From contig NZ_CP042430.1 in the NCBI RefSeq assembly GCF_007970665.1, forward strand, positions 1,488,001 through 1,552,000: a stretch of 64,000 nt of DNA, written 5' to 3'. The notes below the pieces were generated by a model, which saw only the letters and a program-made list of their open reading frames with translations, had not been told where the DNA came from and ran no database searches. Shown here in pieces: positions 53,753 through 62,457 of this stretch (its first letter is position 1; each line of letters starts with the position of its first letter). This stretch comes from Baekduia soli. GTDB taxonomy: Bacteria > Actinomycetota > Thermoleophilia > Solirubrobacterales > Solirubrobacteraceae. A program made the position numbers and the translations under genes.

Positions 53753-54903
53753 GAGCGCGGCATCCCGAGGATGTGCTGGCCGATGTAGGTCAGCACGAGA
53801 TTGTTGGAGACCGGGGCGATGGAGTACAGCCGGGTCTCGCGGAACTTGCGCTCGATGTCGTACTCGTGGGCGAAGGAGAACCCGCCGAACGTGTCCATCG
53901 CCGCGTTGGCGGCGGCCCAGGAGGCCTCGGAGGCCAGCAGCTTGGCCATGTTGGCCTCGTCGCCGCAGGGCTTGCCCTGCTCGAACAGCCACGCCGCCTT
54001 GTAGCGCATGAGGTCGGCCGCCTGGAGCGAGGCGTGCGCCTTGGCCAGCGGGAACTGGATCCCCTGGTTGGACCCGATCGGGCGCCCGAAGATCACGCGC
54101 TCGGTGCCGTAGGCCGTGGCCTTGTCCAGGAAGAAGCGCCCGTCGCCGATGCATTCGCTGGCGATGAGGATGCGCTCCGCGTTCATGCCGTCGAGGATCT
54201 GGCGGAAGCCGTTGTCCAGCGTGCCGACCAGCGCGCTGTCGGGGATGAACAGGTTGTCGAAGAAGATCTCGGTGGTCGAGTGGTTGACCATCGTCTTGAT
54301 CGGCTTGATCGTCAGCGCGTCGCCGGCCTCGCGCATGTCGACCAGGAACGTCGACAGGCCCTGCGTCTTCTTCTCGACCTCGTCGGCCGGCGTGGTGCGG
54401 GCCAGCAGCAGCATGAGGTCGGAGTGCTCGGCGCGCGAGGTCCAGATCTTCTGGCCCGACACGCTCCAGCCGCCGTCGACCTTCTTGGCACGCGTCTGGA
54501 TCTTCGTGGTGTCCGAGCCCGCGTTGGGCTCGGTGACCGCGAAGGCCTGCAGGCGCAGGTCGCCGCTGGCGATCTTGGGCAGGTACTCGCGCTTCTGCTC
54601 CTCGCTGCCGTGGCGCAGGACGGTGCCCATCACGTACATCTGCGCGTGGCAGGCGCCCGCGTTGCCGCCCGAGGCGCAGATCTCCTCGAGGATGGCGCCG
54701 GCGTAGGTGATGGACAGCCCGGAGCCGCCGTACTCCTCGGGGATGAGGGCCGCCAGCCAGCCGTTCTCGGTGAGCGCGTCGACGAACTCGGTCGGGTAGC
54801 GGTCGGGCTCGTTCTCCTGCCAGTACTCACCGGGGAACTTGGAGCACAGGTCGCGTACGGCGGCGCGGACGCTCTGCAGGTCGTCCTCGAGGGAGAAGTC
54901 CAT
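53746..54903 (-). CDS. acyl-CoA dehydrogenase with unusual active-site segment
   Basis: A 385-residue acyl-CoA dehydrogenase. AFAVTEPNAGSDTTKIQT and SGQKIWTSRAEHSDLMLL are the flavin motifs; RVIFGRPIGSNQGIQFPLA is the helix with the arginine. At the place where most relatives have the catalytic Glu (IYEGT), it has LYSIAPVSNNLV, so the base is absent or elsewhere. ATG 54903 follows GGAGG six bases upstream. It diverges from hyuA with 253 bp between, and its 3' end overlaps the GGDEF-EAL gene by 7 bp. Probably part of the same acid catabolism. Confidence 0.9.
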   Translation of the reverse strand: MDFSLEDDLQSVRAAVRDLCSKFPGEYWQENEPDRYPTEFVDALTENGWLAALIPEEYGGSGLSITYAGAILEEICASGGNAGACHAQMYVMGTVLRHGSEEQKREYLPKIASGDLRLQAFAVTEPNAGSDTTKIQTRAKKVDGGWSVSGQKIWTSRAEHSDLMLLLARTTPADEVEKKTQGLSTFLVDMREAGDALTIKPIKTMVNHSTTEIFFDNLFIPDSALVGTLDNGFRQILDGMNAERILIASECIGDGRFFLDKATAYGTERVIFGRPIGSNQGIQFPLAKAHASLQAADLMRYKAAWLFEQGKPCGDEANMAKLLASEASWAAANAAMDTFGGFSFAHEYDIERKFRETRLYSIAPVSNNLVLTYIGQHILGMPRSY

Positions 54904-55075
54904 GATCAACCTCCGGTGGGTGGCTCGGCGCGGTGCATCGCGCGGGGTGGTGCTCGTCGGCGCGGGATGCGCCGGACCCGAGGCGGGCCAGTCTACATGG
55001 GTCTGTCTCTTTCGCTCGGGTCGCGCACGTGGTACGACAGACCGTGCCGCGATGCGGCGGGACTGGCGGAATCGT

Positions 55076-55088
55076 TAGGTCAGACTTA
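55076..55088. promoter_or_regulatory. putative GntR operator upstream of hyuA
   Basis: TAGGTCAGACTTA is nearly palindromic about GTC-A-GAC and is of the LldR/FadR-like TNGTCNGACNA kind. It lies 10 bp before the -35. TTANGTCAGACT is shared with 60364-60375. Confidence 0.5.
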
Positions 55089-55098
55089 GACGGGCGGC

Positions 55099-55128
55099 TT
55101 GACTCCGCTCCGCGGCCGGGACTAGATT
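55099..55128 (+). promoter_or_regulatory. hyuAB promoter
   Basis: TTGACT (55099-55104) and TAGATT (55123-55128) are 18 bp apart. The leader carries AGAGAGAGGG before ATG 55157. Confidence 0.7.
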
Positions 55129-55156
55129 CGCCCCGGTCAACCGTAGAGAGAGGGTC

Positions 55157-57280
55157 ATGAGCAAGAACGGGTCCGGCGGCATCTTCGTGGCGTCCGACAT
55201 CGGGGGGACGTTCACGGACACCGTGGTGATGGACGCCGACGGCGAGGTCACGCGCTACAAGGCGCCGACCACCCCCGACGAGCTCGTCCGCGGCGTGCTG
55301 GACACCTTCGCGCTGGCGGCCGCGGAGCGCGGCGTCGAGCCCACGGCGTTCATCGAGGACATCCGCCTGTTCTCCCACGGCACCACCGTCGCCACCAACG
55401 CGCTGCTGCAGCGCCGCGGCGCGCGGACCGGCGTGCTGCTGACCGAGGGCTTCGGCGACACGCTGTCCATCATGCGCGGCTACAAGGGCTTCGGGCTCGA
55501 GCAGGAGGCGCTCAAGAGCTATCAGAACCTCACGAAGCGCCACACGATCGTCGACCAGCGCCTCGTCCGCGAGATCCCCGAGCGCGTGGACTACCTGGGC
55601 CGCACCATCCGGCCGCTGGACGAGGACGCTGCCCGCGCGACCATCCGCGACCTCATCGCCGAGGGCGTCGAGGCCATCGCCATCTGCCTGCTGTGGTGCA
55701 CGATGGACCCGACGCACGAGCAGCGGGTCGCCGAGATCGTGCGCGAGGAGGCGCCCGACCTCTACGTGAGCCTCTCCTCCGAGGTCCTGCCGCGCACGAA
55801 CGAGTACGCCCGCAGCGTCACGACCGCGGTCAACGCGTTCCTCGGGCCGGAGGTGGCCGGCACGACCGCGTCGCTGCAGGCCCGCCTCGCCGACGCCGGG
55901 CTGGAGCACCACCCGCTGCTCATGCAGTCCAACGGCGGCCTGGCCTCCGTGCGCCACGCGGCCGACAAGCCCGTCGAGTTCCTGCTCTCGGGCCCGGTCG
56001 GCGGCGTGGTGGGCTCGCGCCTGACGGCCGAGAGCCTCGGCGAGCCCAACGTCGTCACCACCGACATGGGTGGCACGAGCTTCGACGTCGGCCTCATCGT
56101 CGACGGCCGGCCGCTGCTGCAGGCCACCACGAACATGGACTACCAGCCGATCGGCGTGCCGTCGGTCGCCGTCCAGACCGTGGGCGCCGGCGGCGGCAGC
56201 ATCGCCCGCATCGAGGACGGGATCCTGCACGTCGGCCCCGAGAGCGCGGGCGCCGTGCCCGGGCCCGCCTGCTACGGCGCGGGCGGCACCGAGCCGACCG
56301 TCACCGACGCCGACGTCGTGCTCGGGCTCATCAACCCCGAGACGTTCCTCGGCGGGCGGCGCAAGCTCGACCCCGAGGCGGCGCGCCAGGCCATCGCCAC
56401 CCGGATCGCCGAGCCGCTGGGCATCACGGTGGAGGAGGCGGCCTACGGCATCAAGCAGATCGTCGACTCCCGGATGGTCGACCTGGTGCGCCAGGTCACG
56501 ATCCACAAGGGCTTCGACCCGCGCGAGTTCAGCCTCGTGGCCTTCGGCGGCGCCGGGCCCGTCCACGCGCACGCCTTCGGCTCGGGCCTGTCGATCCGCA
56601 AGATCATCGTGCCGGTGACGGCCTCGGTGCACTCGGCCTTCGGCATCGCGGCCTCCGACGTCGTGGTCACGCGCGAGCGCTCCCTGGCGATGAAGACCCC
56701 GCCGGGCAGCAGCGAGGCCTCCCAGTACCTCGACCTCGACGTCATCAACGACGTCCTGGGCGGCGTCGAGAAGGACGCGGTCGCGTTCCTGCAGGAGCAG
56801 GGCTTCGACGACACGACGATCGACGTCACGCGCTTCGTGGACATGCGCTTCCGCTTCCAGATCCACGAGCTCACGATCGAGATCCCCGAGGTCCCGCTGG
56901 ACGCCGCCAAGCTCGACGCGCTGGTCACCCGCTTCATCGACACCTACGAGCAGCGCTTCGGCGAGGGCTCGGCGTTCACCGCGGCCGGCGTCGAGCTCGT
57001 CAACTGGCGCGTGGTGGCCAGCGGGCGCCTCGAGCGGCCCGAGCTCAAGGAGCAGCCCGCGGTCGACGGCGGCGGCACGCCCGAGCCGATCCGCATGGAC
57101 CGCGTCTACCACGGCGCGTGGTACGACGCGGCGGTCTACGACGAGCACGCGCTGCGCTCCGGCGTGACGTTCGCCGGGCCCGCCATCGTCGAGCTGCCCG
57201 ACACGAACATCGTCATCGGACCCGACCAGTCCGCCTCGGTGGACGGTCTCGGCAACGTCCTCATCGTCCCCGGCACCTGA
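55157..57280 (+). CDS. hyuA: hydantoinase/oxoprolinase A-type ATPase subunit
   Basis: A 707-residue actin-fold ATPase of the HyuA/acetone carboxylase beta group. VASDIGGTFTDTVVMDADGE is the phosphate-1 loop, FSHGTTVATNALLQRRGA follows, VVTTDMGGTSFDVGLIV is the second phosphate loop, and SVAVQTVGAGGGSIARI the adenosine side. Such subunits activate a ketone, hydantoin or oxoproline with ATP. Strong promoter and ribosome binding site. HyuB follows after 14 bp. Which member of the family is meant cannot be told from sequence: N-methylhydantoinase, 5-oxoprolinase and acetone-type carboxylases are all possible. Confidence 0.93.
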   Translation: MSKNGSGGIFVASDIGGTFTDTVVMDADGEVTRYKAPTTPDELVRGVLDTFALAAAERGVEPTAFIEDIRLFSHGTTVATNALLQRRGARTGVLLTEGFGDTLSIMRGYKGFGLEQEALKSYQNLTKRHTIVDQRLVREIPERVDYLGRTIRPLDEDAARATIRDLIAEGVEAIAICLLWCTMDPTHEQRVAEIVREEAPDLYVSLSSEVLPRTNEYARSVTTAVNAFLGPEVAGTTASLQARLADAGLEHHPLLMQSNGGLASVRHAADKPVEFLLSGPVGGVVGSRLTAESLGEPNVVTTDMGGTSFDVGLIVDGRPLLQATTNMDYQPIGVPSVAVQTVGAGGGSIARIEDGILHVGPESAGAVPGPACYGAGGTEPTVTDADVVLGLINPETFLGGRRKLDPEAARQAIATRIAEPLGITVEEAAYGIKQIVDSRMVDLVRQVTIHKGFDPREFSLVAFGGAGPVHAHAFGSGLSIRKIIVPVTASVHSAFGIAASDVVVTRERSLAMKTPPGSSEASQYLDLDVINDVLGGVEKDAVAFLQEQGFDDTTIDVTRFVDMRFRFQIHELTIEIPEVPLDAAKLDALVTRFIDTYEQRFGEGSAFTAAGVELVNWRVVASGRLERPELKEQPAVDGGGTPEPIRMDRVYHGAWYDAAVYDEHALRSGVTFAGPAIVELPDTNIVIGPDQSASVDGLGNVLIVPGT

Positions 57281-57294
57281 GAGAGAGGCGCACC

Positions 57295-59466
57295 ATGGCC
57301 ATCACCCCCGACGTCGCCTTCGACCCCATCACCTACGAGGTGATCTCCCACCGCCTGTGGTCGATCAACGAGGAGGGCTCGACGACGATCGCCCACGCGT
57401 CCGGCTCCCCGGTCGTCCAGGCGACGGACTACAACTTCGCGCTCTACGCCCCCAACGGCGACCTCGCCGTCAGCGGCGTGTTCTACATGCTGCCCGTCTT
57501 CGTCATGCAGATGATGATCAAGAAGACGATCGAGCTCTACGGCGACGAGCTGCGGCCGGGCGACGTCTTCATCACCAACGACCCGTTCACGGCGGGTGTC
57601 CACCAGTCCGACGTGCAGTTCGTCTCGCCCTTCTTCGAGGGCGACCGCCTGGTGGGCTGGACGGGCTGCATGGCCCATGTCATGGACGTCGGCGGCATGA
57701 ACCCCGGCTCCTGGTGTCCCACGGCGACCGAGCTGTCCCAGGAGGGCCTGCTCGTCCCGCTGCAGCGCATCGTCGACCGGGGCAAGATCGTCCAGGGCCT
57801 CTGGGATCTCATCATGAGCAACTCGCGGCTGCCCGCGATGCTGGCCAACGACTTCTCGGCCATGCTGTCCTCGCACCGCGTCGCCCAGACCCGCCTGGCC
57901 GAGGCCTGCGACCAGTACGGCGCCGACGCGATCGTCGACGTCATGCAGCACGCGATCGAGCGCACGGAGGCCCAGATGCGCGAGTGGGTGCGCGAGCTGC
58001 CCGACGGCGAGTTCGAGCACGTCGGCTTCGTCGACCACGACGGCCAGGCCAACAACCTGTACAAGGTCGCCTGCCGCCTGACGAAGAAGGACGACACCCT
58101 CACCTTCGACTTCACCGGCACCGACGACGCCATCATCGGCTTCGGCAACGCGTCGGCGCCCGGCACCTACGGCGCCATCGGCACGGCGATCATCGCGATC
58201 TTCGGCTCCAAGCTGAACTGGAACGCGGGGCTCATGCGGCCGGTGGTGGTCAACACCCCGCAGAACTCGGTCATCAGCGCCGAGCCGCCGCGCCCGATCT
58301 CGGGCGGTTCGGTGACCGCCGCGTGGATCGCGGCCGCCGGCGCGATGGCGTGCACCTCGAAGATGCTGGCCTTCCGCGAGGAGTACCACGAGTTCGTCAT
58401 GGGGCCGCCCGACGGGTCGTGGCTGCTGACGCAGTTCGGCGGCGTCAACCAGTTCGGCGAGCCGTTCGCGGTCATGTTCATGGACCCGCTGGCCTGGGGC
58501 GGCCCGGCCATGAGCACGCGCGACGGCGTCAGCACCGGCGGCTGCCTGGCCGCGCTCGGCGGCGGCTTCAACGACGTCGAGCTGCACGAGAGCCAGCACC
58601 CGCTGCTGTACCTCTGGCGGCGCGAGAACCCCGACTCCGGCGGCGCGGGACGCTACCGGGGCGGCAACGGCATCGAGCTGGCGCTCGCCGTGTACGACTC
58701 GCCCGGGATCATGTCCATCTGCGGCACCCAGGGCGCGGTCGTCCCCTCGTGCATCGGCGTGTTCGGCGCCCTGCCCGGCTCGACGTGCCTGTACGACGTG
58801 GTCGCCGACAGCGACTGGCGCGAGCGCTACGCCGCCGGGGAGTCGATCCACACGCTCGACGACATGTCGGGCACGCGGTCGGTTCCGGACGCCAAGACCA
58901 CGGTCATGATGGGCCCGACCGACGTCGTCAACAACCTGACCCAGAATGCCGGCGGACACGGTGACCCGCTGGACCGCCCGCCCGCCGAGGTCCTGGACGA
59001 CGTGCTCGGCGGCCACGTGACGCTCGAGGGCGCGCGCGAGCGCTACGGCGTCGTCGTCGACGGCCACGCGGTCGACGAGGCGGCGACCACGGCCAAGCGC
59101 GACGAGCTGCGCAGGGCGCGCCTGGCCGAGGCCACCGGCGGCGCCGGTGACTACGAGGTCGGCAGCGACCTGCCGGTGGTCGAGCGCTGGGGCGGCGTCC
59201 TGAACCTGCTGCGCTCCGGCGACGGCATCGTCGTCCAGGCCGCCGACAGCGGCGCGGTCCTGGGCCCGTTGAGCGACGAGGGCTGGCGCCACCTCGTGCC
59301 GTCCCGCACGCTGAGCGCCTGGGACGTCGGTCCCCAGGCGCGGATCGACGACCGGCTCGAGGTGCGCCAGTACCTCGACCCGATCACGGGCCGCTCCCTG
59401 TGGGTGGACCTGCTGCGCATCGGCGACCCGGTCCCGGTGGACTTCCGCCTGGCGTCGCTGGCCTGA
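57295..59466 (+). CDS. hyuB: hydantoinase/oxoprolinase B-type subunit with C-terminal acetone-carboxylase-gamma-like domain
   Basis: A 723-residue catalytic partner of HyuA. Residues 1-~615 are a normal HyuB: FDPITYEVISHRLWSINEEG, FITNDPFTAGVHQSDVQFVS, GWTGCMAHVMDVGGMNPGSW and GGVNQFGEPFAVMFMDP. The last ~105 residues are extra: AVLGPLSDEGWRHLVPSRTL, then RLEVRQYLDPITGRSLWVDL and GDPVPVDFRL resemble acetone carboxylase gamma subunits, but the zinc cysteines are missing. So this may be a fused carboxylase-type complex. It is followed by an 11-bp G/C hairpin. Confidence 0.88.
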   Translation: MAITPDVAFDPITYEVISHRLWSINEEGSTTIAHASGSPVVQATDYNFALYAPNGDLAVSGVFYMLPVFVMQMMIKKTIELYGDELRPGDVFITNDPFTAGVHQSDVQFVSPFFEGDRLVGWTGCMAHVMDVGGMNPGSWCPTATELSQEGLLVPLQRIVDRGKIVQGLWDLIMSNSRLPAMLANDFSAMLSSHRVAQTRLAEACDQYGADAIVDVMQHAIERTEAQMREWVRELPDGEFEHVGFVDHDGQANNLYKVACRLTKKDDTLTFDFTGTDDAIIGFGNASAPGTYGAIGTAIIAIFGSKLNWNAGLMRPVVVNTPQNSVISAEPPRPISGGSVTAAWIAAAGAMACTSKMLAFREEYHEFVMGPPDGSWLLTQFGGVNQFGEPFAVMFMDPLAWGGPAMSTRDGVSTGGCLAALGGGFNDVELHESQHPLLYLWRRENPDSGGAGRYRGGNGIELALAVYDSPGIMSICGTQGAVVPSCIGVFGALPGSTCLYDVVADSDWRERYAAGESIHTLDDMSGTRSVPDAKTTVMMGPTDVVNNLTQNAGGHGDPLDRPPAEVLDDVLGGHVTLEGARERYGVVVDGHAVDEAATTAKRDELRRARLAEATGGAGDYEVGSDLPVVERWGGVLNLLRSGDGIVVQAADSGAVLGPLSDEGWRHLVPSRTLSAWDVGPQARIDDRLEVRQYLDPITGRSLWVDLLRIGDPVPVDFRLASLA

Positions 59467-59483
59467 GAGCATCGTCACGCCTC

Positions 59484-59508
59484 CCCGCCCCGCCCGCGGC
59501 GGGGCGGG
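59484..59508 (+). terminator. hairpin after hyuB
   Basis: An 11-bp stem (59484-59494 with 59498-59508) with a CGC loop, all G/C, directly before the gntR gene. Confidence 0.55.
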
Positions 59509-59531
59509 CGGGGGCGTGGGAGTCCGCACCG

Positions 59532-60302
59532 ATGACCGACGACGACGACGTCACCCCGAGAGCCACGATGCCGCGCGTGCAGGTGCGGCGCATCCGCAAG
59601 GCCTCCGAGCAGGTCGCCGACCAGCTGCGGGCGCTCATCATCGGCGGCGATCTGCCGGCCGGCGCCAAGCTGCCGACCGAGCAGGGCCTGGCGACCGAGT
59701 TCGGCGTGAGCCGGGCCACGGTGCGCGAGGCGCTCACCGGCCTGTCGACGGAGGGCCTGCTGCGCACGGTCAAGGGCGTCAACGGCGGCAGCTTCGTCAC
59801 GACCCCGTCGCCCGACCGGGTCCGCGACGCGCTGAACCTCGCGGTGACGCTGCTGTCGCAGACCAACGGCGTGACGCTGGACGAGCTGCTGGAGGTGCGC
59901 GAGTACCTCGAGATCCCGGCCGCGCGCCTGGCCGCCCTGCGGCGCACCGGCGACACCCTGCGCGAGATGGCCGAGGCGATCCCCGAGAGCCCGCTCGAGC
60001 TCTCGCTCGGCACCCAGTTCGTGCACAACCGCGACTTCCACAAGGCGGTCCTGCACGCCTCGGAGAACACGCTGCTGTCCATCGCGGCCGAGCCGATCTT
60101 CTCCGTGTTGCAGACGCGGCTGTCGCGGTCGGAGATCGGGCCGGCGTTCCACCGGACGATCAACGTCCACCACCGCGCGATCCACGCGGCCATCGCCTCC
60201 GGGGACGCGGGCGAGTCCGAGCGCCAGATGCGCGAGCACCTCGCCTGGCTGAGCCCGAAGTACCGCCGGATCTGGCACGAGTTCCAAGAGTCGGGCATAT
60301 GA
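59532..60302 (+). CDS. GntR/FadR-family regulator
   Basis: A 256-residue FadR-class regulator. SEQVADQLRALIIGGDLPAG, KLPTEQGLATEFGVSRATVR form the winged helix; VREYLEIPAARLAAL, NRDFHKAVLHAS and VHHRAIHAAIASGD are the FCD metal-site helices. ATG 59532 starts it; GGGAG lies 11 bases upstream. It sits between hyuB and a CoA transferase whose promoters share a GTCAGACT site, so it is the likely local regulator. The effector is probably the pathway acid or its CoA ester (inference). Confidence 0.88.
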   Translation: MTDDDDVTPRATMPRVQVRRIRKASEQVADQLRALIIGGDLPAGAKLPTEQGLATEFGVSRATVREALTGLSTEGLLRTVKGVNGGSFVTTPSPDRVRDALNLAVTLLSQTNGVTLDELLEVREYLEIPAARLAALRRTGDTLREMAEAIPESPLELSLGTQFVHNRDFHKAVLHASENTLLSIAAEPIFSVLQTRLSRSEIGPAFHRTINVHHRAIHAAIASGDAGESERQMREHLAWLSPKYRRIWHEFQESGI

Positions 60303-60324
60303 CCCCCGGGCGCCACCGCGGCGG

Positions 60325-60354
60325 TTGACCCGTCCGTCGGGCCGCCCATATACT
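60325..60354 (+). promoter_or_regulatory. CoA-transferase operon promoter
   Basis: TTGACC (60325-60330) and TATACT (60349-60354), 18 bp apart: the best-matching vegetative promoter in the window. Transcription should start about four bases before ATG 60366. Confidence 0.75.
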
Positions 60355-60363
60355 CGGAACTGC

Positions 60364-60375
60364 TTATGTCAGACT
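60364..60375. promoter_or_regulatory. putative GntR operator over the CoA-transferase start
   Basis: TTATGTCAGACT shares 11 of 12 bases with the hyuA site (TTAGGTCAGACT at 55075-55086). It covers the start codon. The following GTCAG-N9-CTGAC (60368-60386) adds symmetry. Confidence 0.5.
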
Positions 60376-61634
60376 CTTTGCCTGACCGCGCCCGCGCTCC
60401 ATTGGCCGACCTGCGGATCCTGGCGATCGAGCAGTTCGGGGCGGGGCCGTTCGGGACGCTCCAGCTCGCCGATCTCGGCGCGGAGGTCATCAAGGTCGAG
60501 GACCCGCGCGAGGGCGGCGACGTCTCCCGCTACGTCCCGCCGTTCCAGGAGGGCGAGGACTCGATCTTCTTCGAGTCCTTCAACCGCAACAAGAAGAGCA
60601 TCTCGCTCGACCTGCGCCACCCCGACGGGCGCGCGATCTTCGAGGACCTCGTCCGCGAGGTCGACGTCGTGTTCTCCAACCTGCGCGGCGACGGCCCGGA
60701 GAAGCTCGGCCTGACCTACGCGACGCTCGGCGAGGTCAACCCGCGCGTCGTGTGCTGCTCGCTCAGCGGCTTCGGCATGACCGGGCCGCGGCGCAGCGAG
60801 GGCGCCTACGACTACGTCATCCAGGGGCTGGCCGGCTGGATGAGCCTCACCGGCGGACCCGACGAGCCGCCCATGAAGAGCGGGCTCTCGCTCGTCGACC
60901 TCGCCGGCGGCTACGTCGCCGCGATCTCCATGCTCGGGGCGGTGTGGCGCGCCCGGCGCGACGGCATCGGCGGCGACTGCGACCTGTCGCTGTTCGAGAC
61001 GGCGCTTTCGCTGACGACCTACGTCGGCACGTGGTCGGCCAGCCGCGGCTACCAGCTCGAGCGCCTGGCCAACTCGGCCCACCCGTCGATCGTGCCGTTC
61101 CAGGTCTTCTCCACCCGCGACGGCTGGCTCGTCATCGCCTGTGCCAAGGAGAAGTTCTGGCAGCGGCTGGTGGCGATCCTCAAGCGCCCCGACCTCGGGG
61201 AGCGCTACCCGCTGTTCGCCGACCGCCGCGACCACCGCGCCGAGGTCCAGGCCGAGCTGCAGGCCGAGTTCGCCAAGGACGACACGGCGGCGTGGGTCGC
61301 GGCCCTGCGCGAGGCGGGCATCCCGGCATCGGCGGTCAACGACGTCGCCGCCGCGCTCGCCGACCCGCAGGTGCAGGCGCGCGAGGTCATCGAGGAGCTC
61401 GAGCACGACACGCTGGGCTCCGTGCGCCACATCGGCAGCCCGCTGCGCATCGAGGGTGGCCGCGTGCCCGCGGGCCGTGCGCCGTTCCGCGGCGAGCACA
61501 CCGAGCAGCTGCTGGCCGACCTGTGCGGCTACGACGAGGAGGTCGTCGAGCGCCTGCTGGCCGGCGGGGCGGTCGCCGGCCCGGCGGCGCGGCCGGCGGC
61601 GGCCGTCGGCCAGACGCCTCCCGCCGCGGAGTGA
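60366..61634 (+). CDS. family III CoA transferase (CaiB/BaiF type)
   Basis: A 422-residue CoA transferase that moves CoA between organic acids through an aspartyl anhydride. PLADLRILAIEQFGAGPFGT, LADLGAEVIKVEDPREGGD and FNRNKKSISLDLRHPDG are family N-terminal motifs; KSGLSLVDLAGGY holds the catalytic Asp. The first codons (Ser TCA, Asp GAC, Ser TCT, Leu TTG) are rare for this genome, probably because the DNA is also an operator. The last ~30 residues are an Ala/Pro tail. It would activate the pathway acid for the SDR and MaoC enzymes that follow. Confidence 0.92.
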   Translation: MSDSLPDRARAPLADLRILAIEQFGAGPFGTLQLADLGAEVIKVEDPREGGDVSRYVPPFQEGEDSIFFESFNRNKKSISLDLRHPDGRAIFEDLVREVDVVFSNLRGDGPEKLGLTYATLGEVNPRVVCCSLSGFGMTGPRRSEGAYDYVIQGLAGWMSLTGGPDEPPMKSGLSLVDLAGGYVAAISMLGAVWRARRDGIGGDCDLSLFETALSLTTYVGTWSASRGYQLERLANSAHPSIVPFQVFSTRDGWLVIACAKEKFWQRLVAILKRPDLGERYPLFADRRDHRAEVQAELQAEFAKDDTAAWVAALREAGIPASAVNDVAAALADPQVQAREVIEELEHDTLGSVRHIGSPLRIEGGRVPAGRAPFRGEHTEQLLADLCGYDEEVVERLLAGGAVAGPAARPAAAVGQTPPAAE

Positions 61635-61647
61635 CGGCGAGCGCACG

Positions 61648-62403
61648 ATGGCCCCGGCACAGCGACTGACTGGCAGGACCGCGATCGTCACCGGCGCCGG
61701 CTCGGGCATGGGGCGCGCCTCCGTCGAGCGGTTCCTGGACGAGGGGGCGACGGTCGTGGCGGTCGACATCGCCTCCGCCGGGCTGGCCACGTTGCCCATC
61801 CCCGACGGCCGCGGCCACACCGCCGTCGTCGACGTGACCGACGTGGGCCAGGTCCAGGCCGTCGTCGACGAGACCGTCCAGCGCTACGGGCGCCTGGACG
61901 TGTACTTCAACAACGCCGGGGTCGCCCAGCGGGCGCGACCGGTGGAGGACACCGCCGTCGACGAGTGGTACCGCGTGCTGGACGTCAACCTGACCGCCGC
62001 GTTCCTCGCCGCCCGTGCGGTCCTGCCGCACATGCGCGCCCAGAAGGCGGGCGTCTTCATCGTCAACGCCTCGACGGCCGGGCTGCGCCCACGGCCGAAC
62101 CTGCTGGCCTACAACGCGGCCAAGGCGGGCGTCATCGGCCTGGCCCGCTCGATCGCCATCGAGGCCGGCGGCGACAACGTGCGCGCGAACGTGATCTGCC
62201 CCGTGGCCGCCAACACGCCGATGCTCGAGCAGTTCGGCTACGGCACCCACGAGGAGACCGCCGCGCTGCTGACCTCGGCGACCCCGCTGGGCCGGGTCGC
62301 CGAGCCGGAGGAGATCGCCGCCGCGGCGGCGTTCCTGGCCTCCGACGACGCCGCCTTCCTGACGGGCGTGGTCCTGCCCGTCGACGGCGGCCGCACGATC
62401 TGA
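61648..62403 (+). CDS. short-chain dehydrogenase/reductase
   Basis: A 251-residue classical SDR. TAIVTGAGSGMGRASVERF and VVAVDIASAGL (Asp after strand two, NAD preference), FNNAGVAQ, NASTAGLRPRPNLLAYNAAK (Ser, Tyr, Lys triad) and the closing VLPVDGGRTI. ATG 61648, 13 bp after the CoA transferase. In context it may oxidise a 3-hydroxyacyl-CoA or hydroxy acid. Confidence 0.92.
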   Translation: MAPAQRLTGRTAIVTGAGSGMGRASVERFLDEGATVVAVDIASAGLATLPIPDGRGHTAVVDVTDVGQVQAVVDETVQRYGRLDVYFNNAGVAQRARPVEDTAVDEWYRVLDVNLTAAFLAARAVLPHMRAQKAGVFIVNASTAGLRPRPNLLAYNAAKAGVIGLARSIAIEAGGDNVRANVICPVAANTPMLEQFGYGTHEETAALLTSATPLGRVAEPEEIAAAAAFLASDDAAFLTGVVLPVDGGRTI

Positions 62404-62457
62404 GGCGCCGCCACAGGGCGGCACCGGGTTCCCACCACGACAAGGAGCAGGACAGAC

